64,000 bases of DNA from Nitrosovibrio sp. Nv6 (GCF_900110495.1 NZ_FODX01000001.1:1054001-1118000), one strand, 5' to 3'. Positions 25,848-34,625 are shown, numbered from the stretch's first letter. The notes: generated from the sequence alone by a model not told the origin. Made by a program: numbers and translations.

Positions 25848-27995
25848 TCAACCCACCCCTTGCGCGCGGCCATCAGGCCCATAAGATACGTTCATCATCC
25901 TGCTACCCTTCCTGACGCTGATAACCTTTCCATCTGGCCTGCGTTCGTATTCGACAGGGGCCATCATGTCCTGAGAGATTTGATGCACCTGACCGGCGAG
26001 CATTTGCACGGCTTGCATGATCTGGCTCAATTGCTCGGCCATTTCGTTCTCTTCGTCCTTGCCAGGGTCGGCCTGACCGGCAGTGATAGCCGAAGTTCTT
26101 ACCTGAGTTTTGGATTGGAGTGCGGCCTTCTTGAGTTCAGTCTGCTGCTGCAACTCGGCCTTTTTCATCTCCATATCCTGGTCCATCATCATTTGCTGCT
26201 GAGCGCGTTCCTGATCGCCTTTAAGGCGTTCCTGCTCAAGCTGCATCTGCATCTGAGCCTTGATGATCTCCGGATCAGGCTGCGGCTCTTGAGGCTGCGC
26301 GGCCTGTTCCTTCGCCTGCTCTACAGCATCCTCGATAGTGCCTTCGATGGTTTTACCGGCCTTGAACGCCCGCACACCATAAAGCAGCACTTCGCCAAGC
26401 ATCGGAGCGAACTGAGGAGGGGCTAAAGCGGCTTTTTCGATAAACGTGCTGACCGCTTCGATGAACTCCATTCGATTCTGCTTTTCCTGCTGCTCGTCCA
26501 CTTCAATGAGCGAGTCGGAAGAAATCTCTATCCGGAAGTCGCTCATGACATCGTCGCGCAGCAATTCCAGAGCTTGCGGCACGAGCGCCTGATCCTGCTG
26601 GCTCAATTGACCAGCGCCGGATATGGTGGCAATAGACTCCGTCTGGTAATGCTTGCAGATGATCTGTGCTTTGATCTTGAGCAGTTCTGTGGCAAATTGA
26701 GCCACGTTATCCTGTAATTTCTTGAGTCGTTTCGAGGCAAACTGGCCTTTAAGCTGCTGTGCGCCTAAAGTCTCGTTCGGGTCAGTGGCCCCACGGATAA
26801 TGTCCGATATGCCGGTGATCTCGTAGATGGTCTGCTTGACCTGTTCGCGAGCGAGATAAAGAGCATTGAGCGCGACAACGACCATATCCAGAGGCATGAA
26901 CTCCACAACGCCCTTGATACCGCCCTTTTCGGCGAACATCATCCAGTTATCAACCGGAATGAGCGTGTTATTCACGCCTTCCTGTAGCATCCTTTGCACA
27001 CCGGTTTGGGTGGCGTCATACACCCCAACAACCTTTACCGCCCTGACCAGTCCATCTATGCGCTCGCAGATCGTGTCAATTTCCCGCGCCTGATCCTGAT
27101 ACTGCGCGTAGTCTGCAACAGGGATGAGGCTATCGGTCGTTGTCGTGGCGTACAGCGGCTTAGGACAAGGAAAGAAGCAGTCCAGCCCTAAAGGATCGTC
27201 TACAACGTCCAGGGCTTCAGGATGACTCTTGGAGAGCCATACGGCGATGCCTTCCTTCTTGTCCCAAATCTCGTAAATCGTGGCTTTCTTGAGCGTTTCG
27301 CCCTCGGGTGTGCTTAAAACGTTGTCTTCAAAGTCGGACTTCTGGTCTAGCGCAATTTCATTCCCGATTTCCTTTCCAAACCGGGCAACACATTCTGCCC
27401 TTGACAAAGGAACTCGCCGCCAAACGATGGAAACCTCTTCCCATGTCCGCGCTACGTTGTGACCAAAGTCTGTCCAGGCAACGTAATCGACTGGAGCGCA
27501 TTCGTAGTCGATGATCTCTGCGCTTGTTGGCTTCTCAACGTCTTCAGTAATCTGCGCGTCTGATTCTTCACTCGGCAACTCCACGCTTTTAGTTACAGGC
27601 TCATATCGAACCCAGGCCACGCCACGGCCAGGTAATAACCTATCCTCAACGCTGTTACCTACCGCACTAGCATAGTCAGAATACTGCTCCACCTCGTAAG
27701 AGAGGGCGCGTTCGAGCAAGAGCGCTGCAACACGGCCTACGGGATCCTTGTCTTTATAGCGGCGTGATACTTCGGGCTTCGGCAAGCGGGCAAATACAGC
27801 AGGTAATACGGTCTGCACGTTAGACCAGAGAATGTTGTACCGGGCATCCGCGCCTTGCATCTCATTGCGCTCGTCACGGTAACGCTTGACGATCTTCCGG
27901 CCCCGAGCCTCCCAAGACTTATACGTGCGCTCGTACAACTCAATATCGAGCAGGTAGCGGCGTTTCAGGGACACCATGTCGCGTTTTTCCATCAT
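25848..27995 (-). CDS. Portal protein (P22-like)
   Basis: 715 residues, close to the P22 portal length (725). It starts MMEKRDMVSLKRRYLLDIEL, contains the portal core (NSVEDRLLPGRGVAWVRYEP, EICEIT-like YEITGISDIIRGATDPNETL) and ends with a long Gln/Glu-rich helical barrel-like region. It forms the dodecameric channel for packaging and ejection. The ATG overlaps the preceding stop as TAATG. Confidence 0.9.
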   Translation of the reverse strand: MMEKRDMVSLKRRYLLDIELYERTYKSWEARGRKIVKRYRDERNEMQGADARYNILWSNVQTVLPAVFARLPKPEVSRRYKDKDPVGRVAALLLERALSYEVEQYSDYASAVGNSVEDRLLPGRGVAWVRYEPVTKSVELPSEESDAQITEDVEKPTSAEIIDYECAPVDYVAWTDFGHNVARTWEEVSIVWRRVPLSRAECVARFGKEIGNEIALDQKSDFEDNVLSTPEGETLKKATIYEIWDKKEGIAVWLSKSHPEALDVVDDPLGLDCFFPCPKPLYATTTTDSLIPVADYAQYQDQAREIDTICERIDGLVRAVKVVGVYDATQTGVQRMLQEGVNNTLIPVDNWMMFAEKGGIKGVVEFMPLDMVVVALNALYLAREQVKQTIYEITGISDIIRGATDPNETLGAQQLKGQFASKRLKKLQDNVAQFATELLKIKAQIICKHYQTESIATISGAGQLSQQDQALVPQALELLRDDVMSDFRIEISSDSLIEVDEQQEKQNRMEFIEAVSTFIEKAALAPPQFAPMLGEVLLYGVRAFKAGKTIEGTIEDAVEQAKEQAAQPQEPQPDPEIIKAQMQMQLEQERLKGDQERAQQQMMMDQDMEMKKAELQQQTELKKAALQSKTQVRTSAITAGQADPGKDEENEMAEQLSQIMQAVQMLAGQVHQISQDMMAPVEYERRPDGKVISVRKGSRMMNVSYGPDGRAQGVG

Positions 27996-28957
27996 TACCC
28001 TATTATCGCCATGGCGTTTTTAGCTGCAGCCCACCAGTTACCTGACGCTCCACCCCAATTGAGCCAAACAGTAATGTCTGCTCCTCGGTAAGCGTTTGTC
28101 CTTGCGTTTTCCAGGTATCTTTCTGTAAGCCCTGAGTCATCGTTCCCGGTGCTCATATAGTCCACGATCATCAGCGTTTTTGCGGCTACCGGATACGCTG
28201 ACATAACGGGCGGAATGCCCGACTGCATGTCAGGGATGCGATGGGTATCCGTTATCCCGGCACACATGCCTTGCGCGAGCGACCACTGGAATTCCTCCAC
28301 TACCTCCGCGTCAGGGCTGCCATCGCAGTAGTTATAAAACGGGTAAATCTCTTTGCCGGGAAAGCAACTCTGAATGTGTAAGCACATCTCGCGGTGAGCA
28401 TTCCTGATCTGCCCTGTCGTCAACCCGGCAACAGGCCAAAGTTCGCCAAACCCCCAGGCTGACTCATCCGGACCTATTCCCTGAAGGGCTGAATGGCTCC
28501 CGACTTCCGCCGCCATCGCTGTAATCAGCGCCTTGTAACGCGCCATTACGTTCGGGTTGTCATATCGGGGCGACCATCCATCGAATCGGTTTAGCCACAG
28601 CCCGCCTGTTCCTTGGTCACCCCCATAGGTGGCTGTGTCGTTCAGCATGTATGCTGGCAGAGGCTTCGGCTTGGCGGGCGAAACAGTCTTGGTGAAGACT
28701 CGAACGATCACCTTTTTCCCGTACGTTGCTGCGTAATTCAGGGTCGTTGTCAGTGCCGAGAAGTCGTAAACACCCTCTGCCGTCTCCATCGCTACCCACG
28801 AGCAGGGATATAGAATCCCCTCCGTATCCAGAACGCACTGATGATGCCAACTCAGAGATGAACTCATGGCAACGTCGTAGGCATCTGGCAACATCCAGTT
28901 TTCGTGACTGCCAGCGAATGGTGGGATGGGCGTCAGATTTACGGCCAACACACTCAT
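27995..28957 (-). CDS. Glycoside-hydrolase-like TIM-barrel virion protein
   Basis: 320 residues. SWVAMETAEGVYDFSALTTT, KKVIVRVFTKTV and the DESAWGFGELWP region follow the early strands and the acid/base strand of GH42/GH5-type barrels, and WLNWGGASGNWW ends the barrel. There is no signal peptide. Encoded between terminase and portal, it is probably on the virion and may degrade host exopolysaccharide. The catalytic residues are not proven. Confidence 0.6.
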   Translation of the reverse strand: MSVLAVNLTPIPPFAGSHENWMLPDAYDVAMSSSLSWHHQCVLDTEGILYPCSWVAMETAEGVYDFSALTTTLNYAATYGKKVIVRVFTKTVSPAKPKPLPAYMLNDTATYGGDQGTGGLWLNRFDGWSPRYDNPNVMARYKALITAMAAEVGSHSALQGIGPDESAWGFGELWPVAGLTTGQIRNAHREMCLHIQSCFPGKEIYPFYNYCDGSPDAEVVEEFQWSLAQGMCAGITDTHRIPDMQSGIPPVMSAYPVAAKTLMIVDYMSTGNDDSGLTERYLENARTNAYRGADITVWLNWGGASGNWWAAAKNAMAIIG

Positions 28958-29616
28958 ATCGACTCGAGCACGACCGAATAACTGATCAGATCGAATGAAT
29001 CCAGGGCGCTGGCCGTAGCTACGCCAATGGAGACAGTCATTGCCGCGTCAGTATTGATGTTAGTAGTCAGGTCACTAGCGGCAGTAATTGTCTGCTGCTG
29101 CGGGGCAAGCCATGCGGTAGTGCATGCTGTGGTTGCTGTTGCAACAACCGTCTCTGCATCCGCCCTGTTCTGTTGCAAATCCGTGGCTGTTAGGCTCAGG
29201 AAATACGCCCTTGGGTCAGCGGAGGTCCCGGTTGTGCCGATATAGATGGTGGCCGTAGCTGTAGCATTTGCCCCGCGACGGTAGAAAAGCGCGCGCAGTC
29301 GGAGTGCTGAATGACCTGGAATAAGCATTTTTGCGGGGATAACCAGTGACCCGAAGCCGCCGCTCAGATTAAATAAGGCGCCTGTTGATCCGGTAATAGT
29401 TGCCACAGGAGCAGCAATCGATCCTTGATCCCCCGCCAGCTTAACCTGCCCGTTAAGCGGTATCCATCCCGCTGATGTAGCCTTCCAAAACGACCCAGCC
29501 TCCCCGCCTACATCGGATATATTGATTACCGTGCCGGCAGTGGATGTGCTGTAATTCGGCCGAGTCGCCCAAGTGTAGGTCAGGATCGGGTTATACCCGG
29601 CTGATCCCTTAAGCAT
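28954..29616 (-). CDS. Phage virion protein, beta-rich
   Basis: 220 residues from the ATG at 29616, which overlaps the upstream stop (TAATG). It is strongly Ala/Thr/Ser rich, with LNGQVKLAGDQGSIAAPVAT and LMLIPGHSALRLRALF-like strands, similar in style to head-fibre or spike proteins. The stop overlaps the glycosidase-like gene start. Confidence 0.6.
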   Translation of the reverse strand: MLKGSAGYNPILTYTWATRPNYSTSTAGTVINISDVGGEAGSFWKATSAGWIPLNGQVKLAGDQGSIAAPVATITGSTGALFNLSGGFGSLVIPAKMLIPGHSALRLRALFYRRGANATATATIYIGTTGTSADPRAYFLSLTATDLQQNRADAETVVATATTACTTAWLAPQQQTITAASDLTTNINTDAAMTVSIGVATASALDSFDLISYSVVLESI

Positions 29617-29933
29617 TACAGCCCCTCCCCGACCTGAACGCTGATTGTTGCTGAGCCGCCGGAGCGACAAATCGCGCTGATGTTGTATACCTGGTCGCTT
29701 GGGATGGATAGGACGATGTCAGAGCCATTGAGTACCGGAGTGGAGGTGCTTGTAGGAGTGGTATCAGGCAGAGTGGCGGCCTGAGTGCCGGAGCCTATGG
29801 AGACAAACACCGCGCTCGGACCCTCGTTGATAATCCGCACGCTATTGCCCTTGGACGGCAGAGCGGTCGATATGCTTGCTGTCGCGGTGACTGTGATAGG
29901 CAGTGTTTTTGCTTGTGCCGAAAATGGGTTCAT
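29616..29933 (-). CDS. Small phage beta-sandwich-like protein
   Basis: 105 residues (ITVTATASISTALPSKGNSV, IINEGPSAVFVSIGSGTQAA). This pattern is common for short phage structural proteins encoded next to terminase and head fibre genes. No specific function was recognised. It overlaps the terL stop by four bases. Confidence 0.65.
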   Translation of the reverse strand: MNPFSAQAKTLPITVTATASISTALPSKGNSVRIINEGPSAVFVSIGSGTQAATLPDTTPTSTSTPVLNGSDIVLSIPSDQVYNISAICRSGGSATISVQVGEGL

Positions 29934-31246
29934 ATCCTGCCCCTGGTTGATTGTTTGTTAGTCGCCCAAAGCTCGTCGAGCGATACGTCTTGAATGAATT
30001 TCGGTGCTGGCTTGGCTGGCTCAGTCTTGACCATTTGCATGACCTGGCAGCCGTAAGCAAAAGCATCGCTAGGGTGTGATGCCCAATTGTGTACGGGCTC
30101 GCGAGAGAATATGCTTGTGTCGTCGTTCCACTCGTACTCCCACGCCCGGAGACCGTCAAGTCCGGCCTCGCAGTTCGTGGCATGGAACTCGCACTGATCA
30201 ATCACAGCCCTTGCCGCGCTGATCTGGTCTGCCTTTTTGCTCTGAGGGACTACTCCGACATGCTGCGCTCCAAAACCAGCGAGAAAGCGTTCTACGGTCG
30301 TGTGGCGGCTCTGGAATGTCTTGGCTCTGGCGTCATGCGGTAGCCATATCTTACCGAGGCTGCAGCCTAGCTCTCTGAGAGCAGCTTGTATACGAGGTAT
30401 CCAATCATCAGCATCGAGACCGCTATCGCCTTCGTATTTAAGGAGACGATAACCTCCCATACATCTTTGCCAGTACCACCAGCTAGCCGTATCTCGAAAA
30501 CCAATATCGCTAGACACGTCAACCAAAGCCCCATCGGAATCGAATTTAACGCTGTCATTTATCCTTCCCTCTCTCTCCGCTACATTTACCCACCGCGCCA
30601 GTATTGCGCCTTGAGATGAGCCGTACGCCCCATTCCAGATATGCTCTGCTTTGTCTGGATCAATCGCAAAGTCATGATCCATCTCTTTGTGCAGCACTTC
30701 GGGAAACCAGGGATTGTCACGCCAGTTGATCATTACCGAGATTGCGTCTTCCGGTGGCTGGCGGCGAAAGAACTGGTCTACCGGATCAGTCTTGTGCCGG
30801 GGATTCCACGAACACCATATTTCCGAGCCGTCTTTGCGTATCGTTGGCCTGAGCAAATCGAGCGAGTGCTGTGACATGGTCTGAGCTTCCTCAACCCAGG
30901 CTATGTCGTACGCTTCAAGAGACTTGATGTTGTCCGCGTTGTACGACTGCATGCCCTTGAAGATGATCAGCGAGCCATTAGCGCCGCGTATCTCGCTCTC
31001 AAGCACTTCGAAGAAGTTGTTTAAGTTGAGCTTGGCTATCTTGTCGCCAAGTAACTGCTTGACCGAATCTTTGATTGAGTTTTGAACTTCACGGATACAT
31101 ACAACGCGAGCGGGTGACTGGTAGCACTTGAGGATTACTTGTTCGGCGAAGAAATGAGACTTAGCCCCTCCTCGCCCGCCGTATGCGCCTTTATAGCGCT
31201 TTGGGTATAGGAGCGGCTTAAGTTTCCGGGGTATCTCGATTTGCAT
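29930..31246 (-). CDS. terL: Terminase large subunit
   Basis: 438 residues. The Walker A-like GAYGGRGGAKSHFFAE (about residues 20-35) and Walker B AYDIAWVEEAQ (about 112-122) define the packaging ATPase; the C-terminal half has the nuclease-type acids, including DIGFRDTASWWYW and WASHPSDAFAYG. It is of the PBSX/Terminase_3 type. It overlaps the small subunit gene. Confidence 0.93.
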   Translation of the reverse strand: MQIEIPRKLKPLLYPKRYKGAYGGRGGAKSHFFAEQVILKCYQSPARVVCIREVQNSIKDSVKQLLGDKIAKLNLNNFFEVLESEIRGANGSLIIFKGMQSYNADNIKSLEAYDIAWVEEAQTMSQHSLDLLRPTIRKDGSEIWCSWNPRHKTDPVDQFFRRQPPEDAISVMINWRDNPWFPEVLHKEMDHDFAIDPDKAEHIWNGAYGSSQGAILARWVNVAEREGRINDSVKFDSDGALVDVSSDIGFRDTASWWYWQRCMGGYRLLKYEGDSGLDADDWIPRIQAALRELGCSLGKIWLPHDARAKTFQSRHTTVERFLAGFGAQHVGVVPQSKKADQISAARAVIDQCEFHATNCEAGLDGLRAWEYEWNDDTSIFSREPVHNWASHPSDAFAYGCQVMQMVKTEPAKPAPKFIQDVSLDELWATNKQSTRGRI

Positions 31247-31538
31247 CGACTATCACGAATTCGATTACGCTATCGAGCCGACCATTAAGATTTGCTTCAA
31301 CTGCCTGTACAGCCTTGCCGTATCCGCGATCAATGATGTATTGCGCGGCTGCGAGTCTATTTTTCTCGGTCTCACCGCTGGTCATGATCTTTTCGATGAC
31401 TCTTAGTGCGCCAGGCGTTTTGTCCTTACAGGCTTGCACAAGGTCTAGTGCCTCTTTGGTGAGCTTGGGGCGCCCTCCAGGGTTGCCACTCTGGCCTTTT
31501 TTAAAGCCATGCGTTGTTTTGGATTTGTTCTCAGCCAT
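31218..31538 (-). CDS. terS: Terminase small subunit-like protein (DUF5681 type)
   Basis: 106 residues with KKGQSGNPGGRPKLTKEA near the N-terminus, a DNA-binding motif common to this family, and a helical remainder. It immediately precedes and overlaps terL, so it is the likely DNA-recognition subunit. It is the first late gene after the hairpin at 31571-31604. Confidence 0.8.
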   Translation of the reverse strand: MAENKSKTTHGFKKGQSGNPGGRPKLTKEALDLVQACKDKTPGALRVIEKIMTSGETEKNRLAAAQYIIDRGYGKAVQAVEANLNGRLDSVIEFVIVDANRDTPET

Positions 31539-31570
31539 TACCCCTCCCGTGGAGCTTTCGCTTCGGGCAA

Positions 31571-31604
31571 TAAAAAACCCCGCGTCCTTTCGGAGGCAGG
31601 GTTT
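31571..31604 (-). terminator. Hairpin terminator before terS, candidate antitermination target
   Basis: AAACCC (575-580) pairs with GGGTTT (599-604), extended by an imperfect inner stem to a TTTC loop; on the minus strand a six-T run follows. It stands between the late promoter and the structural genes, like the lambda tR' terminator that Q overcomes. Confidence 0.75.
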
Positions 31605-31672
31605 CGGTTATTCATAAATTCAGGGCGAGTTATGCCCTCATGTTGGCAATATAGCAAAAAAACGTTACTGAG

Positions 31673-31960
31673 TCAAACTTTTGATAAGGCAATCCGTATT
31701 CCCTCGCTAGGCTTGCCATTGCCTAACTCTTTGGCTTTCTCCCAGTTTGCATCATCGATGTAGATGGTGCGCGGCTTTCCGTCAGCCATCTTTGGGGGGC
31801 GCCCTACCGGGCTTTGCTCCTCCTCTTTTATCCCCCGGAACGTGCTATACGCTCCTTTATTTAACGCCTTCTCCGCAAGCTCGTGTGTCTTATGCCTGCT
31901 GATTACGTCGCCCCTCGTATACTTGTCATGGTCATACAGAGCTACCACACAGTAATTCAT
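31673..31960 (-). CDS. Small phage protein with RHH-like C-terminus
   Basis: 95 residues from the ATG at 31960, fixed by an ATGA overlap with the small gene upstream. The N-terminal half contains MNYCVVALYDHDKYTRGD; after a basic linker (GRPPKMADGKP) comes RTIYIDDANWEKAKELGNGK and PSEGIRIAL, which resembles ribbon-helix-helix DNA-binding proteins of the VYLDxxxxxxAxxLGxGNxSxGIR type. It could bind the palindrome in the late promoter, which is speculative. Confidence 0.65.
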   Translation of the reverse strand: MNYCVVALYDHDKYTRGDVISRHKTHELAEKALNKGAYSTFRGIKEEEQSPVGRPPKMADGKPRTIYIDDANWEKAKELGNGKPSEGIRIALSKV

Positions 31961-32136
31961 GCTGCCACCCCGTATTGCTCGCAAACCTTAATTTCTTCCG
32001 CCGATTTGGCGTAATAAACAATCGACCTGTCTTGTTGGATGGAGCAAGCGGCCCGAATTTCTTCCATGGATACCGCAGCCTTGATTGCTGCCGCAAACTC
32101 TTTGGCTTTATCTGCTGCTATCTTAAATGTTTTCAC
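31957..32136 (-). CDS. Small phage protein from a GTG start
   Basis: 59 residues (MKTFKIAADKAKEFAAAIKA, ending EIKVCEQYGVAA). The GTG at 32136 has a GGGAGAG ribosome site, and the stop overlaps the next gene as ATGA. It is the first gene after the late promoter, and is short and helical. Function unknown. Confidence 0.65.
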   Translation of the reverse strand: MKTFKIAADKAKEFAAAIKAAVSMEEIRAACSIQQDRSIVYYAKSAEEIKVCEQYGVAA

Positions 32137-32170
32137 TTTGCTCTCCCTTAATTACGTTGTTGATGTGTTA

Positions 32171-32198
32171 ATTATATACGTATATAAGTAGATTGCAA
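32171..32198 (-). promoter_or_regulatory. Strong sigma-70 promoter, probably the late promoter, with a perfect palindrome
   Basis: On the minus strand: TTGCAA, 16 bases, TATAAT. The -10 and spacer contain the perfect palindrome TTATATACGTATATAA (32172-32187), a likely operator. It lies directly after the Q-like gene and before the terminator at 31571-31604, the position of a lambdoid late promoter. Confidence 0.75.
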
Positions 32199-32216
32199 GA
32201 GATATTTAAAATATTT

Positions 32217-32567
32217 TTACCATATCCCCTTTCTTTCAATTCCCGCCTGTATCATGCCCTTGGCGCGTCTGAGAGTTGCAGCATAAAACACGACAAGGCC
32301 GCGATACCTCGCATCAAGATACTGATGATGTATCGCTGATCTTTCCTCCTCCGGCAAGCCTCTTATGATTGCGTCGACCGCCTGCGCAAGCCACACATCA
32401 CCCGTATCCTCCATATCCTCTATGCTGGTAGCGCCCAACTCAGCAAATCCACATGCCTTGCCTGGATAGCCCCTTGCCACCGACCCGCCACGCTTCATCC
32501 AGTCCGCCCAGGTCAAAAGGATTACTTCCAGCCTGGATATAGGCTCAACGATCTCAATTTTACCCAT
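32217..32567 (-). CDS. Candidate Q-like antitermination protein
   Basis: 116 residues with WADWMKRGGSVARGYPGKAC near the start, and LPEEERSAIHHQYLDARYRG with a following basic helix (TLRRAKGMIQAGIERKGIW) near the end. This helical sigma-like C-terminus, its place as the last gene before the late promoter, and the terminator downstream support a Q-type antiterminator. The sequence family is not certain. Confidence 0.6.
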   Translation of the reverse strand: MGKIEIVEPISRLEVILLTWADWMKRGGSVARGYPGKACGFAELGATSIEDMEDTGDVWLAQAVDAIIRGLPEEERSAIHHQYLDARYRGLVVFYAATLRRAKGMIQAGIERKGIW

Positions 32568-32742
32568 GCAGTTTTCCTTGCTTTGCCAGTTTGACCAACG
32601 CTTTTAATCGCCTGCTTTTATGCTTACGATGCAGCTCAGCCTTACGCGCAGCCGCTTTCTCGTTCCACGCTGATCGGGCTATTAGGCCGTCTGCTATCTC
32701 TTCGGGGTTTCTGTACATCCAAGCAGGGAGAGCGTTACTCAA
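32560..32742 (-). CDS. Small basic phage protein, probable TTG start
   Basis: 60 residues starting at a TTG (32742) seven bases after AGGAGG; an upstream ATG at 32769 lies within the previous small gene. It contains SAWNEKAAARKAELHRKHKS and a lysine-rich C-terminus. It may bind nucleic acid. It overlaps the Q-like gene start by eight bases. Confidence 0.55.
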   Translation of the reverse strand: MSNALPAWMYRNPEEIADGLIARSAWNEKAAARKAELHRKHKSRRLKALVKLAKQGKLHG

Positions 32743-32743
32743 T

Positions 32744-32851
32744 TCATCGCCTCCTATCCCGCAGCCCATCCCTAATCGCGCATCCGGCTTGATAAATACT
32801 GAAACCCAAATACAGCAACCCGATGAATATCAAAAAGCCGTCGAACATCAT
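32744..32851 (-). CDS. Tiny membrane protein
   Basis: 35 residues, MMFDGFLIFIGLLYLGFSIY then a basic tail (RDGLRDRRR). GGGAAGG lies six bases before the ATG. A single membrane segment with a positive tail. It is coupled with its neighbours: the start abuts the HNH gene stop. Too short for family assignment. Confidence 0.55.
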   Translation of the reverse strand: MMFDGFLIFIGLLYLGFSIYQAGCAIRDGLRDRRR

Positions 32852-33124
32852 CTACCTTCCCTCCGCAATCGCACGATTAGTCAAAGCCAGCAATCCGCTT
32901 TCATCCAGTTTCCACATACGCTCAAATCCTCGTCGTTGTAGACCATGTACACCCGTAGGCCCGGTGTGATGGTCTGGGCAGAGAGGCGCTACAGCGAAAT
33001 CATCTGCCGGCACGGTGACGTGATGCACGTGCACGGGCTTTGTCTCAAATCCGAGCTTGTAGAGGCACACTACGCAAGGCAATTGCGCTATGCGGTCCAT
33101 GTAATGTCTTGATGCTCTGCTCAT
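32852..33124 (-). CDS. HNH / Ref-like nuclease
   Basis: 90 residues. CVVC, then VHVHHVTVPADDFAVAPLCP and DHHTGPTGVHGLQRRGFERM form an HNH-type metal site as in P1 Ref-like recombination-enhancing nucleases encoded in ninR-like regions. It overlaps the DUF1367 gene by four bases. It probably aids phage recombination. Confidence 0.75.
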   Translation of the reverse strand: MSRASRHYMDRIAQLPCVVCLYKLGFETKPVHVHHVTVPADDFAVAPLCPDHHTGPTGVHGLQRRGFERMWKLDESGLLALTNRAIAEGR

Positions 33125-33591
33125 GCGTACACCAACACGCTATCAGCCCATTGCCGCAACCGTTCCTCGGTCATATCGCTGCCATAGATATGCTTCAGCA
33201 GCGCATTAATGGTGGCGCTGTACAGCCTCTCGAAAGTCTCTTCATTCATCTTCGCCCATGAGATGCTATCGGCCTCTGCGCGCACTTCACCGGTTATCGT
33301 TGCGACTGGATGCCAGTAACCGGCCAGGATGGTTAAATCCTTGCGGAATTTCTCGAAGTTCGGCTCGATGCGATGCCCCTTGTGCTCCGGCATTTCTGCT
33401 GTCTCAGTCCAGTATTCGAAACCGAGTTGCGCCAGCGTCCACCACTTGCGGAAGAACTTACCGTTCCGCATTTCTGAGACTTCACACTTGATAGTGGCGC
33501 CGATCTTGAAGCGCTTCAGCTTGTCGGCCTCGATGTCATTGGCCGGGACCAGTGAGCCAAGTGCGTTTTTAATAAGGATGATTTCTTTCAC
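33121..33591 (-). CDS. DUF1367-family phage protein
   Basis: 156 residues, starting MKEIILIKNALGSLVPANDI and containing MRNGKFFRKWWTLAQLGFEY, the signature of DUF1367 proteins found in replication/nin-like regions of many prophages. Function unknown. The GTG start overlaps the small upstream ORF stop (GTGA). Confidence 0.8.
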   Translation of the reverse strand: MKEIILIKNALGSLVPANDIEADKLKRFKIGATIKCEVSEMRNGKFFRKWWTLAQLGFEYWTETAEMPEHKGHRIEPNFEKFRKDLTILAGYWHPVATITGEVRAEADSISWAKMNEETFERLYSATINALLKHIYGSDMTEERLRQWADSVLVYA

Positions 33592-33647
33592 GCTTCCAGC
33601 TCCTTCACAACCCTCAGCACGTCATCCAGCGACTCAACTATATTCAT
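33588..33647 (-). CDS. Possible 19-residue leader peptide
   Basis: MNIVESLDDVLRVVKELEA from the ATG at 33647, preceded by GAGGT and ending in a GTGA overlap with the DUF1367 gene. It is very short, but the same coupling pattern is used throughout this operon. Confidence 0.4.
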   Translation of the reverse strand: MNIVESLDDVLRVVKELEA

Positions 33648-34624
33648 TCCGGGAACCTCTTTATTGAACCAAGCCTTCCATTAACCATGTCTGTCACCTG
33701 ATCCACAGTGCTGATCATGTAAACGGGACCTCCCTTCCATTCAGCCGCCCATTCCTTTTGGTTCTGGTTTAATCCGCGCTTGCCATATCCTGTTTTTGGG
33801 TTTTTTATATCAACCATGTAGGGCGTTCCTTTGCACATCACCAGGATGTCTGGAACCCCGCTGCCCAAGGTAGACATGTCCAAAACACAAGCCCCGAGCT
33901 TCTCAAATGCATCAACTATCTCTTTGTGATTTGCATCTTTTTTCGCACCGTATTTCCTAGTCATAGTCCCTGCCGCCTTCCCTGCCCTGAATGCGCCGCC
34001 ACTATCGAGATGGCATTTGTATGAACAATATTTTTGGGTGTTTGATGGAATCTTTCTAAACGTGTTTTCACACATAAGACATTTTTGATAAACCACCTCC
34101 CGTATGATTTTTGGCTTCGGCTCTAATATTTTTTTCGGTGGACGGCCTTTCTTTACGTAAGGACCAACTTTTGGTTTTGTTGATAGGTAGCATGCATGTG
34201 AGCAATATTTACTAGTCTTGTTGTATGAGCGATATTCCTTGCTACACGCCTTACAAACCTTCCTACCAGCATCCGAATAATTCGGATTTAGCTCTCCCTT
34301 TAAAACAGTCCCCGGTCTTGCTTGAGCGCACTTCACGCTGCAATATTTCTTAGAGTTTTCTACGTAAGCACCAGCGGTTCCTGGTGTCAGATACGGCATA
34401 TCGATGCCACAACTCTTACAGTTACGCCCTCCTTCAGCCACTAACTTCAAAGGCTTGCCGCCCCGCATCGTCTTCTGCCCAAGAGGGTGCGTCATAACCT
34501 TCTCTATATCCCACCCGATGTTTATTCGGTTCTGCAATGTGCTACATCCAATCCCGATCTCGCGCGACCATTTACTCAAACTTTGAGTTTTCCCGTTAAA
34601 TGTGATCAATGTAACTTTTGGCAT
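33644..34624 (-). CDS. VRR-NUC nuclease with N-terminal DNA-binding and zinc-finger modules
   Basis: 326 residues. Residues about 8-48 (ITFNGKTQSLSKWSREIGIG ... GWDIEKVMTHPLG) match the helix-turn-helix module attached to phage HNH homing enzymes. Three to four Cys4 knuckles follow (CKSCG/YCSVKC, CKACSKEY/YCSHAC, CLMCENTF/YCSYKC). The C-terminal 90 residues are a VRR-NUC PD-(D/E)XK domain (GSGVPDILVMCKG, YMVDIKNPKTGYG). Ordinary phage VRR-NUC proteins are about 100 residues. A truncated copy of the same domain lies just upstream. It is likely a Holliday-junction or flap nuclease, or a mobile variant. Confidence 0.75.
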   Translation of the reverse strand: MPKVTLITFNGKTQSLSKWSREIGIGCSTLQNRINIGWDIEKVMTHPLGQKTMRGGKPLKLVAEGGRNCKSCGIDMPYLTPGTAGAYVENSKKYCSVKCAQARPGTVLKGELNPNYSDAGRKVCKACSKEYRSYNKTSKYCSHACYLSTKPKVGPYVKKGRPPKKILEPKPKIIREVVYQKCLMCENTFRKIPSNTQKYCSYKCHLDSGGAFRAGKAAGTMTRKYGAKKDANHKEIVDAFEKLGACVLDMSTLGSGVPDILVMCKGTPYMVDIKNPKTGYGKRGLNQNQKEWAAEWKGGPVYMISTVDQVTDMVNGRLGSIKRFPE

Positions 34625-34625
34625 A

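Noticed and set aside
30367..30558. Hydrophobic 63-codon ORF inside terL
   Set aside because: Fully contained in another frame of a well-supported terminase gene, with no ribosome site.
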